DNA from: Lasiosphaeris hirsuta
Lineage: Eukaryota > Ascomycota > Sordariomycetes > Sordariales > Lasiosphaeriaceae
Assembly: GCA_030549175.1 (NCBI GenBank)
Contig: JAUKUA010000005.1
Span: 3,410,001 to 3,474,000, forward strand
Length of the DNA: 64,000 nucleotides
Direction: 5' to 3'
In this document: one piece after another, positions 11,045 through 21,579 of the stretch
Layout: every line of letters begins with the position of its first letter
How positions within the stretch are numbered: the first letter of the stretch is position 1
The notes under the pieces: generated by a model
The model's database searches: none
Told to the model about the DNA's origin: nothing
The model's input: only the letters and a program-made list of their open reading frames with translations
Position numbers and translations under genes: made by a program

Positions 11045-14000
11045 CTACCTGCGGCTCTTAAGAAGTTGCTGAATATAGGCCGAGATCGGCTTCCTGTCTG
11101 CTGCTGTCGTCAGGACACGCAGGTAGTCTGTTCCGTCCATGCCAATCTGAGGAAACGTGACTGTCTGCATGTGTTGGATGAACGTATCGCCAGTCTTGGC
11201 GTAAATCGTCTGCTGCAGGCCCGAGATCTCATTCATAATCTGCTTGGCCTGCGCATCGTTGAACGGTTTAAAGTTCGCATCTTGCATAACCTCCCAGCAG
11301 GCCGTGTGGAACCTGTCGATCATAAACTGGTCGAACCCTGCAATGGCAGGAGCCGGCGCCCCGCTGGACCCTGGATTTTCGCCAATAATCACGATGTCAG
11401 GACCGCCCCATTGGGAAGCCATCCGCGTAAGGCAGTTGAATCCGATGCGGCTGGCAACTAGATTACCGTGCGACATCGTCTTGGATATCGTGATGATGGA
11501 CGACACGAGCGACTCGAAGGCACCCTGGTTTGCCGCGCTCACCAGCACACCCCCAAGATCGTTGACAAGAATGACCTGGACGAACGAGACGTATTCTCGC
11601 CTGAGCTCCTGCAGCTGTATCTCGTCGTCCGTCCCACTGATCGGCTCAGACAAGCCGCCAAAAACCCGCTCGAGGAGCGGAGTCAGGAGAAGATCCAATA
11701 TGTTGTAAATCTCGCCCTTGAAGTTGTATACTACCTGCTCAAGCAACCGGAGGAACATGGCCATCTCGTCCTTGCTAGAGCTACGAGATAGCAGGCCTTC
11801 GATCCATTGGGGGAGCTGCGGCAAGACGGCGGCCCCCAAAACACCGAGCAGTCTGGAGAAGGCTGAACGGCAGGCGGCACGAATCTCACCGTTAGTGTTG
11901 AGCTCGTTGAGTGCGATGAGAATGGCCTCGGCAGCTCTAGAGAACTCGTCCGAAATGGCTTTGGGCGGCGGCGGCCGTCGGTTTGTCTGGTTGGCACTCC
12001 AGTCGGCAAATCCAATGGCTAAAGTACCTAGTGCCATGACAATATGGTGTATCTGCAGGATTGCTTGGGCATCACCAGACTTTGCCTGCGGTAGGTGCAC
12101 ACTCATGTTAGAGAATAGCGGCTCCATTACTGAGCGTGCGTATAGCGCCTGTTCAGCTTCCGGTGTGGCGATAGTCGAGGAGATGCACCCCACAGCCTCA
12201 AAGAGGTAGAGCTGGCTATTGAAAACCGCATCCGCCGAGTGATCTGACTCGTCAGAAGACATGTCATCGTCGGCATCGTTGCTAGTCACCTCTGCCTTGA
12301 TGGGCAAGAGGTCACTGATGGACTGAATGACCGTTCCAGCCACATTCCCGACCATCCCCCTCAGTTGCTTGACGAACCGAAGGAACAGGTACCAAGACCG
12401 AGTTCGGACTCTAACGTGGTTGTGGTGGACCAGCCGCACGAAATTCTCAAGCACTTGCGGAATATAGCGCTGTTGAGCCTCGAAAAAGGCGGGAAAGCGA
12501 ACACATATCTCCATGTATTGCAGGAGAATGGCGGGGTGGGGGAAGTTGGCAATGCCTGCGAGATATAAGCCGGGGATGCCACGGGAAACAGAGAGGTTGC
12601 AAGGGAGAATTCTTACCTGACTCAACCATTTTACTCATCATAGCCGCAAGTCGCTCAGCAGCAACAGCGCTGGGCTGGCTCTTCTGAGTCAGCCCGGCAT
12701 TTGGCAAGGCAAGCTCCCCAAACAGGTAAATTTCGTAGAGGGCAAGATCGAGATCTCTCCAATCCATCTGCGATCCTTGTTGCTCAAGGTTGGAAAAAGA
12801 CCTTGCCACAAGATCGCTCAGATAGTCTATGTAAAGGTTTTCGTCGACGGCGGAGACGCTCTTCTGAAGAATCTGCAGTCGCTTCCGCAGCTCTTGGAAC
12901 TCGGCCTCGTCGGTTTGCTCGTCCTCGTTGCCCCAAGAGGTCGTCTCGTCGTAACGCATCTTTGAGACAATAGCATTCAAAATTAATGGAAGCATGTCAG
13001 AATAAGCAGAGGGGAGGACCTCGATCTTTCGAAGGAACGTCAAGATATCAGTGAGAGATGGGATGACGGTCGAGCAGATCTCGTCATATTCGTCGGAGAA
13101 GAGACGCAGGAGCGATGGCAGGAAATCTTGGAGAAGCTGTTCTGCCTTGCCTCGGGTACCATTCTCAACCTTGTTGTCCTCTAGAACACGAACGATGTCT
13201 GCCATGGTTGTATTGACCAACTTCGCGACAGCCTCGGCGAGGTCTGTATCATACCGGGCAGTCCCCTTGAAATTGCTGAGGGGAGGGCTATCGAGGAGTT
13301 GCGACACAATCTCGCGGAGCCTGAGGATCTGTATCAACTCCGTCTTGTCGCCTGGCCTCATTTTCTTAGCAACAATCTCGGTGAAGGTGTCAACAGCCGC
13401 GTCCCGGATCTTGTCCTCGCCTCCAGTCGGGTTCGCCCGTCCAACGAGGGGCAGCAGAAGGTTGAGCATGCCATCGTTGATTACCAAGGATATGTCAATC
13501 CAGCTGACCCACTTGCCCAAGACCCTCAAGGTCATCTCGACCACGTTGTCATTATTGGTGCCGTGCCGGGCAATAATCTCCTGCCACGACCCCGCAATCT
13601 TCCTCATATCTCGCTCCCGAATCAAGTCCTTGAGATCATTGTTGCGTTGGGCATAGTCTCCTTGCCGGGCGAGCATCACATCGGCAATTTCATCGTGGAT
13701 TGAGCCGAGAATACGCAAGTACAACACCACGCCAGGGAGGTTGTCCTTCGGCGTGGAGCTGTTTGGCAGCGTCGTCAAGGCCAAAAAGTCATCGATAAAG
13801 CTTTCCCAACCTTCCTTGTAGAGGGAGGTAAATAGGCATGTCAAGGTTTGGGTGAGTTTGTTCTGGATGTGTGGAGGGTCGGGCTGGCTCTGGGCATTGC
13901 CACCGTACATCCGACGAGCGTAGTCGAGGAGAGAGTTTCTGAGGTAGATGAGGCTAGGACCGTCAAGGCTAGGACCGTCAAGGGACTTGACGGCATTGTT

Positions 14001-14366
14001 GATAATTTCGAGTGAGACATAGCGCACGATATCGGATGGCCTGGGGTCCCGTGTGAAGAGGGTGGTACATATTTGCCAGCTTTGGCGGTCGGACCTTAGC
14101 TGGTTAAGGAAGTCGAAGGCCTGGACCTTTAAAGATTGCTCGGACGAGGGGTTCCAGGCGATTTCGATCGCGTTCTCAATCTGGACAGAGACAGCTGTTA
14201 GCAATGATACCGGCAGAATGTTACTGAAGCGTCGATTATTTTGATTTATTTTCCTGGGGCTCTCGGGCGCCACAACCCGCGCCCGGGCTTGGGCGGCGGG
14301 GTTGGGCGTCCTGGCAGGCAGGGATTTGACGACGACGAGAAGGGTGAAGCATACCTGGGTGTCCAT
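11045..14366 (-). CDS. LOS1: Exportin-T (tRNA exportin LOS1/XPOT)
   Basis: A karyopherin that carries mature tRNA from nucleus to cytoplasm with RanGTP. Three exons: 14366-14355 (only MDTQ), 14180-12617 and 12555-11045, giving 1028 residues, the usual size for the family. Splicing joins MDTQ to IENAIEIAWNPSSEQ, the standard start of fungal exportin-T. The Xpo1-like region follows (QAFDFLNQLRSD, IVRYVSLEIINNAV), and the second junction restores ESGIANFPHPAILLQYMEIC. The C-terminal half is HEAT-repeat-like throughout. Introns have GTATGC and GTAAGA donors. No truncation or missing segment is seen. Confidence 0.95.
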
Positions 14367-15451
14367 AGTTGGAATGGATCGGGTGGTTGTATGTTTTTGG
14401 AGTGTGGATACGCAACAGCAATGGCAGGAGATATTTCCTTGTAAAGCTGCTATAACCTGGGCAGCCGTAGTGCGAAGCTATTCAGCATACTTAAGAGCAA
14501 CAGCTGTGGCGTTGAAGACGCATGCTTTCTCGGCGGGGGACCTCTAGTTGGCCGCCATCTTTCTATTAGCTTCCTAGTTTTGGGTAAATGTGCAAGAAGA
14601 GCCGGTAAGGTTGGCTTGAAGCAGGGGAATCGTTGCGGTGCAATGCTGTTCAGCGGTGGTCTGTTGTCAGCAAGTCTGTTGGGCAAGAACAAAGACGACT
14701 TGAGATGGGCTGCAGGCTTCCGGAAGATGATGCGAAGGCTGCAAAGGCGGCGGTGGGGCTGTGAATGAGATCGAAAAAGTCGGGCAAATGTGGAGCAACA
14801 GGCGGGGCTCCAGCAACCGCTGGCCAGCTTAGCGTTAGTGGGGTAGCTCACGTGCCGCCGCCAGGGTGCTCCGGGCCAAACTGCCGCTAACTACAGAGCA
14901 TTTGACTCTGTCAACGGTAAGGTACCGACGAAAGTATTACTCCTGGTACCTTAGGTAGGTAGGTACCTTGAGTATATATACTACCTACCCAATATCTAGT
15001 AGGGGGTTGTTTTACCCATCGCCTTTCCATCGTGGAAGCTCAGGAGCCCTCACATAGAGGGTGGCATAAGTGTGGGTTGTGGCCGGTGTCGAAGTTGCAC
15101 TGTGCAGTTGTGCAGGCAGACACAGCATTGTAGCTCAAAGTGAACATAATAGTCGCAAATTGGAGCATGTGCTGTATCCAGGGCGCCGTGCTGTCACTGC
15201 CGTGCACGAACCATTCATAATCGTTCTCAATATTCCGCCTATCCATCAATTCAGCCAAGATTGATGCCCGATTTCCTCCAAACGAAAAACCACGGCACTT
15301 TGTCCCCTCGTCTCACTCTCCGGTTGGCTGCCAGAACATCATATTTCCTACAGTACATTGTTGGTGTCATTACATTTCCCAAAACGCCCAAACACGGCCC
15401 CTGCAGTCATCCTCCTTGGTATCATGGTGCCCGGCGCGCTGCCGTTTTTGC
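14367..15451. other. Intergenic between LOS1 and POB3
   Basis: Contains the LOS1 promoter and the POB3 3' flank. Around 14940-15000 there is a cluster of TAGGTA/TACCTA motifs (GGTACCTTAGGTAGGTAGGT and a nearby inverted copy), similar to motifs near 670 and 1290. No gene was recognised. Confidence 0.5.
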
Positions 15452-17411
15452 TCAGGCCGTCTTTTTCTTCTTCTTCGGCGGCGCATCCTCATCAGGCTCC
15501 GCATCGTCATCTTCCTCATCGTCATCCACCTGGTTGTCCACATCGCTCTCATCGCTGCCGGAGCCATCGCTCTCGTGGTTGCTGTCGTACTCCTCTGCAA
15601 CGTCGCTGTCAGATTCGGCGCGGAAGTCGTCGTCAACGCTCTCGTCGTCCTCGTCAGCCGAGCCCCGGTCTGGCGCCGCAACAACCTCCTCCTCGGAGCT
15701 ATCCATGACCTCTTCGCGCATGGCTGCAGCAAGGAGATTTGCGTCCTCGTCAATTTCGTTCTTAACGCGTAGTCCCTTGAGCTTGAAGAAGTCTTCGAGA
15801 GCCTTCAAGTCTTCACGGTTGATGTTGCTAAACTGAGAGGAGCCCGCGCCGTTCTTCAGTAGGACTGTAATGTCAAATGTCGACAGCGCTGAGACGGCCC
15901 CACCAACTCGCGAGAAGGTAATCGACTGTGTTTGTTCGTAGGAAATGTACGTGGCTGGCTTGGGTACGAACATAAAAGCCTTCTCCAAACAGTACAAGAA
16001 CCCCTCGCTCGCCTTGATTGAGCACTTGATGCCATATTGCTGGCGGTGACTGCAAATCGGTTAGCCCAAGAAGCTGCATGGAGTATCTATCAGAACCCAC
16101 GTGGTAAAGTCCTTGGCCGGCGTCGACACCTTTTTGTTCGCCAGTCCCTTGAAGATGTACGCAACGACTTGGTGAAGGGGTTGCTCGTAGTGTGAAGCGA
16201 GCTTGTCCTTGTACTTGCCGTTGAGCTCCTCTTCGGTGATGTTGAGGTCTAGAGTAACTTCTTCGTCTTGCTTGAACTGCATGACAATGAAGGGGTATCG
16301 TGTTTGGCCCTGGCGAAGCGGCGGATCTAGTCCGATGCAAAGCATGCAATGGAGATCGTCGGGCTTTGGGAGCACCATAAATTTCTTGATGGCCTCGTAC
16401 TGGATCTTGTAGTCGTACGTCTTACCACGGAGACGGAATGATGCATCGTACATGTCGATGTCGAAGCGTCCTCTGGGAGAGAATTAGCGGCCGACAGGCA
16501 TAACGGAGTTGTCCCTTGACGAACCTTGGTGTGAGATGCAAGACGTCTAGGAAGGTGGCGATGGTGTCGCCAGCTGTCTCGCCAATCTCCGCCTTTTCGA
16601 TCAGAGTGTCGTAGAACAGTGTCACGGCGTTCTTCTCTTCCTCGTCGGCTCCACTCCCTGCATCACCGCCCTCGGCCTCCTTCCGTGTTGTCGTCCCGGG
16701 GATGTAAAATCTCATCTCAACGAGCTGATCTCTCCCGGCAGAAGCCTTCTTACCCTTTCCTTCTGCTGCGCCATTGTGGCCGTTGGCCTTGCCCGCCTCG
16801 CTGACGGCGAATTCGACGGCTATTTCGTTTCGGCCAGCAAGATTCGTGTTGGAGATCTCTGAGTAGGGCACTTCAAAGGCGGGCCGATTTTGCACGTTGA
16901 AGGTAAGTTCCGCCTTCCCAAACTCGGCTTTCCCCCAATTCCAGCCGCGCAGGGAGTGCTCCTTATTTTCAAGATTGGTGCTGTACCAGTTTTTGAAAAT
17001 CTTGCTGAGACGCTCGTAATCCTAGGTCGAGGTCAGTGCCACAGCGCGCCGCGCGAAAATCATCTGTCCGTACCTCCTGTTGAAATCCGTCGAGCTGGAT
17101 AATGCCCGAATTTCTCTGCATAACCTTGACCTCGTAGCCTTTTGCTGCTCGGCTCCATTGTGCGCCGCCGATGTTGCTTTGGTCGAGGGTGAAGGCTTCG
17201 CCGCCGCCCGCAGGCTTCCATCCTAGTCCCGTCTCGGCAAATCGGCACTTGCCATTTTCCTTGGATAGGTCAAGGTAAATGTTGTCGAAACTCTCGCTGT
17301 TGCGGTTTTTGGTTAGCTGCGACTCAATGCCCACGATGCGCGGCGAGTATCGAGGAAAAGGCTGGAGAGGGTATTTTCGGGCACAAGAGAGGCTACTCAC
17401 ATGGCTGCCAT
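15452..17411 (-). CDS. POB3: FACT complex subunit POB3 (SSRP1 family)
   Basis: Histone chaperone that works with SPT16 to move nucleosomes during transcription and replication. Exons: 17411-17401, 17296-17074, 17021-16525, 16472-16101, 16049-15452; phases agree and give 566 residues. The first coding exon is 11 nt (MAA plus part of Ile), followed by ESFDNIYLDLSKENGKCRFA. Then come the SSRP1 N-terminal domain (FEVPYSEISNTNLAGRNEIA), the structure-specific recognition domain (TPRGRFDIDMYDASFRLRGK), the Rtt106-like PH domain (SGAGSS-type loop, VSALSTFDITVLLKNG) and an acidic, lysine-ended tail. No HMG box, as in yeast Pob3. Its 5' leader may hold an overlapping upstream frame (see the regulatory entry). 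Confidence 0.96.
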
Positions 17412-17788
17412 GATCAGTAACGCATCCGTGGTTGTGCTGATAATTCGGTGTGGAAGAAAAGGTCGCGCTGTTGAGAGAGTTGGCGCTGCCTAGGAGGTAG
17501 GTCCCAAAAGCTGGGTCAAGACTTTTGAGTGCTGCCAGGTTCACAGTCGCGTCACGATCCTGCTGTCGCGCACTGGCACCCCAGTCCGTAAATTGGGATT
17601 CTGCCGGGCGGTGTGCTCAGAATATCTAGGGTTAGGGTTGTACGCACATCGCGCCTGCATGCCGAATTTACAAGGCTCTCGTCTGCCTTGCTCAACTCGC
17701 TGGCCCTTTCCATTTCCTTCTAGTTTTCTTCTAGGGATGGGCGACTGCGAACTCGCAACTTACCATTTAGGTAGATTTGCGCCTGCAT
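17270..17788 (-). promoter_or_regulatory. Candidate upstream ORF overlapping the POB3 start
   Basis: In the POB3 leader, ATG at 17788 opens a frame (MQAQIYLN) that meets a GTAAGT donor at 17763. With an acceptor at 17601 it continues in frame as ESQFTDWGASARQQDRDATV and on through the POB3 ATG in another frame. If the POB3 first intron is also removed, the frame stops at 17270-17272, 83 codons in all. If translated, it would lower initiation at POB3. This rests on splice consensus and frame agreement only; it could be an untranslated leader. Confidence 0.3.
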
Positions 17789-18032
17789 CTCCGTAGATGA
17801 GCAGGCCCAGACGGGCAAGAACTTTTGGAGCGTCTAGAATTCCCAGGGCCTTTCCGAGCCCACGACTTTTTGCCATGATGAATTCCTGTCCACCCATTTT
17901 TGCAGCTCTAGCTATCTCGTTCTTCCACACGTCACAAATCCAACTACGCCACCACCCATTGAATGATACCGCAGCCATAACCTACGTCAAGACATCAGAA
18001 GACTTACGCAACAGCCTTCCAAAAACATCACC

Positions 18033-19858
18033 ATGTCTTCGGTAACCCCGTCTCCACGCCAGCGTCCGCTTTCGCCGCCATATTCCCTGAGCCCCGCTGC
18101 GCTGCGTACGTTTGCTCTTCATCCTCTATGGAACGCAGAAACAGACAGCCATTGGAGATCGCCAGAAGGCTCGGAGAATGAGTGGGTTTGTGACGTCGTC
18201 AACCGGCTTGAACGACTTCGGGCTTTCGAAGAATCGATTCACAAGGCGGGGCTCCTGGAGTTCAGGTTTAGCTTCTTTGAGATTGCGATTTTTATGACTG
18301 GCGACAAAGATTGTGTGTTGTCCAATACACCTAGCAACATCGAGGTGGCTACCAAGGCCATAGAGAATATCTAGAAATTATGTAAGTTGCAACCATGACA
18401 TTGAGGCTCAGCAGTTTTCTGACCCACGGCAGTTCGCATGTCCCCGAAGGGGAAACACGCCAAGGTATGCACAATGGGCTTGACAAAACCCTGGCTCTGA
18501 CCATGCCTCTTGCAGTCGAACACCTCACAAAACGTAATCGTAGCTGAGAGTGAGGCCCTCCTGGGATACATATTCCCCCAAGAGATATTCGAAACAGAAA
18601 AGAGGCTTGAAACTCTGAGGAAGGCTCTGCCCTCCCTGACGATGTGGTTCTCCACCGTGGAGTGCCTTCAACTCCAATTTCTATTTCTGTCTGATTTAGA
18701 GGAGGTTGGCCGGCTTTGGAACCAGCCCTGGTATGGTTACCCGTTGTCCCGATGGATCATGACTGACACCCCTAGGAACTTGATCACCCTTCCCCACAAG
18801 ATAGCTGCCAAGCACAAAGGGATGAGACACGCGCTCCAGCCCCTGAGCCTCTCAGACTTTTCCGAGGTGGCAACAATTGATGAGTTGATGCACTACAAAG
18901 AGCAGGGAGCTTTATGGAAATCCAAGTGCCCTCCCTGGTTGCATCCGAGATACATAATCGGCGAAGATGGTAACAAAGCAGTGAAGCCAAACGCGCCAAA
19001 ACTCTATCATATGAACATCGAGATCGAGTGGCGGATGGAATTGTGCTTGGAGGATCATCTTTCTCATTTCAACAAAATCGACCCAGAATCAGACTCGGGT
19101 GCAATCGATTTCGATTCAGGTTTCGGCGAATTCATCGAGTCTATGTGGGACGTTTCATCTCGCCACGAGTTCAAGATAATCGTCGACGAGGAGGATATAT
19201 GGCCAATGCGGCTCGCCACGCGCCTGCACTATTGGTTGATAATGTTGGATGCCATTTCCGGTGTAGACAAGACTCACCGATTTGTGTTGGAGAGCGACAA
19301 CAGAGTTCGCCTTGTTCCCCTTCCTCAAGACCCCGAAGACGCCAAGCTTGACGCGCTAGCTTCTCATATTGGGGGCATTAGCTTCTCATCTTGAGGGCTA
19401 TAGTTTCGGCGGGGTGGGCCAGACTCCGGCACACGCAACGGCACCCATCGTTCCCCTTCCTGAAGAGCCTGAAGACTATGGCGTACCAGCTTCTCAACTG
19501 GAGAGCTTTGATGTCAACGAGATGGACCAAGATCCGACACGCAACGGCACCCAGAAGAAAAAACCGCACCCATTAAGAAGTCGGAAACGAGACTGCAAAC
19601 ACGCAACTACCACCATCATTCACCGACGCCGTTCACACTTTTTTGTTGGGAGATGCAGCTGACTCGGCTAAGTTTGCCAAAGGTCTAATGTTTCAGAGAC
19701 TTGCCAAACACTGGTTGCATGCAAATTATAGGCGACGAAGATATCCAGCGGTTGGGCGGACGACTGTTTGGGTGGCGGATCAAAGGATTTTGAGACGACT
19801 GGACAAGTATCAGCGATTTGCATTTGTATACCTACATGCGTGGGGAGCCACTCCTTAG
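18033..19858 (+). pseudogene. Decaying multi-exon gene of unknown family
   Basis: Four protein-like stretches run along one strand. (1) ATG 18033 to TAG 18374. (2) Across an intron 18382-18432, a 32-nt exon encoding MSPKGKHAK. (3) After a 51-nt intron (18465-18515), a long frame to TGA 19394. (4) Two further frames, to 19662 and to 19858. Parts 1 and 2 are in the same frame across the intron except for the TAG. Parts 3 and 4 are separated by a 22-bp tandem duplication that shifts frame, and a further shift lies at about 19577-19640. The shortest intact model is 18438-18464 plus 18516-19394 (301 residues), which could still be made. No domain is recognised; tryptophan and acidic residues are common. 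Decay is an inference from sequence alone. Confidence 0.5.
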
Positions 19859-20799
19859 AGAGAGAGTTCAAGTCAGCGATTTGGCGTATTATTAAATAAA
19901 GCTTTTAACAACCCAAGGTACTGCTCATGTGTTGGCGCGTGAGACACACCTACTGCAGGAAACCCAGGAAAGGCTGGCATTCTGACAAAGCCACTGACAT
20001 CAAAAGTGCCTTGAAAGGCATAGTCGGTTACAAGGCCCTTCCCGTTTCCAAAATGCGCCATTGGTACCTGAGAATGAGATTAAGGTGTCTCTGTAGAGGT
20101 TTCTCTGGGGCAATGAGGTCAATCTTTCGGGACCATCAGATGTTGCTTCGGTATCTGTCAGGGCCACGATGGGTCATGGCCCCATTGCGGAGAACACACG
20201 TGCACTATAAATTGGCTATCCGATTCCAAACAGCAAAAATAGCAAGACTCGTGGGCCCCATATGGGTTTCAAAAGTTTGGCTCTTGTCGGCTGTCGGCAC
20301 GACTTCAAAGTTGTGCGATATCAAGAAGCGGCGTTGGGGTGTATATGCAGTTCTGGGGCTAGTGAGTCGTTCTGTAACGAATTGAGGGTTTAGATGGAGT
20401 CTTTTTGCCCTCTAGAGTTTGCATGGATGATGGATGGAGAGACGTCTTGTGAAAGATGGGAAACACCCCAATCTCATCATCCGATTCTTGCCGTCTCCGA
20501 TCAAATGGCAAAGTGATGGGCCCATGCTTTTCCCGCCAGACAGCTGCCAAACCCCGCGCGGCCTTGGGAGTCAGATGGAACTGACTGATCGCCATGCCAC
20601 GAGGCAAAGCCTGGCGGGTTTTAGCCCATCCACTCCACCTTCTTTTGAGAGCTCTTGCCCACCAAGCTGCTCTCCTCGCCTCCAGCGACAACTTACAAAT
20701 CTCTACACCTGCGCATACCTCCACAGCGGTCAGCTCACCACGGCCAATCGACCTCCCATCCAGCACTCTCGAGAAACCGACACGAGACAGGCAGCTGAA
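19859..20799. other. Gene-poor stretch with one weak minus-strand frame
   Basis: The only frame with some coding flavour is 19873-20061 on the minus strand (see findings). The rest shows nothing I can support. Confidence 0.45.
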
Positions 20800-21579
20800 A
20801 TGGTCGACCGACCCCTCCACGGTGGCTGCCACTGCGGCCGCAACCGCTACGTCATACAATTCCCGCCCACCTCACCACCCCAGATTCTCTTCGACACGCG
20901 CGCCTCACACCGTAAGTGCCCCCCACCCCCACAACTCTCGATAAGGTAACTCACCCTCGTTTTGTATGTGCCTGCAGGATCGGCCCTCGCTTCCCCCCTC
21001 TCGGCGTACCTGCGCGTCCCGCTAGCCTACGTGCGCTCGACAACGCGCCCGTTCTTCCCCGACGAGACGACCACCATGATCCATCGCGTGTACACCTCGC
21101 CGCACGCGACGCACACGATGCGCCACTTCTGCGGCTTCTGCGGCACCCCGTTGTCGTACTGGTCCGAGGAGCCGCGTAGTGAGGCCGACTTCATCCAGCT
21201 GACGCTGGGCAGCCTGGAGCCCGAGGACCTGGCCGATTTGGAGGAGCTAGGCTGTTTGCCCGGCAGTGGGGCCAGCTTGGAGGAGGCATCGGATCGAGAG
21301 GGAGAGGGGAAGGCTGGCAAGGCTGGCAAAGGACGGGAGATGGTTGGTGCTGTCCCCTGGTTCGATGCCCTTATGGAGGGCAGCCGCTTGGGCACGATGC
21401 GCAAGTCCAAGGGGCATAGTACGAACAACAGTGGGACGGTGAGATATGAGTGGGAGGTTACGGAGTGGGTGGAGGGTGATGATGGTGATCAGGGAGGGGA
21501 GGAAGTCATCGACGCATCACGCAGCGGCAAGCGGAAACTGGCTGACCACGAGAACGCCATGGAGGATGTCCAGCATTGA
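20800..21579 (+). CDS. CENP-V/GFA-fold (Mss4-like) zinc protein
   Basis: Exons 20800-20911 and 20978-21579 (intron GTAAGT...TGCCTGCAG), 237 residues. The start MVDRPLHGGCHCGRNRY and the later FCGFCGTPLSYW supply the two Cys-X-Cys/Cys-X2-Cys halves of the structural zinc site of the glutathione-dependent formaldehyde-activating enzyme (GFA)/CENP-V fold. The second cysteine group that binds the catalytic zinc in GFA enzymes is not visible where it is expected after FDTRASH, so enzymatic activity is doubtful. The C-terminal third is acidic and Lys-rich with low complexity (EGEGKAGKAGKGRE). Function in fungi is unknown; the fold assignment is fairly sure. Confidence 0.8.

Noticed and set aside
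20359..20859. 166-codon minus-strand frame overlapping the start of the GFA-fold gene
   Set aside because: It is antisense to a supported gene and its leader and has no recognisable motif.
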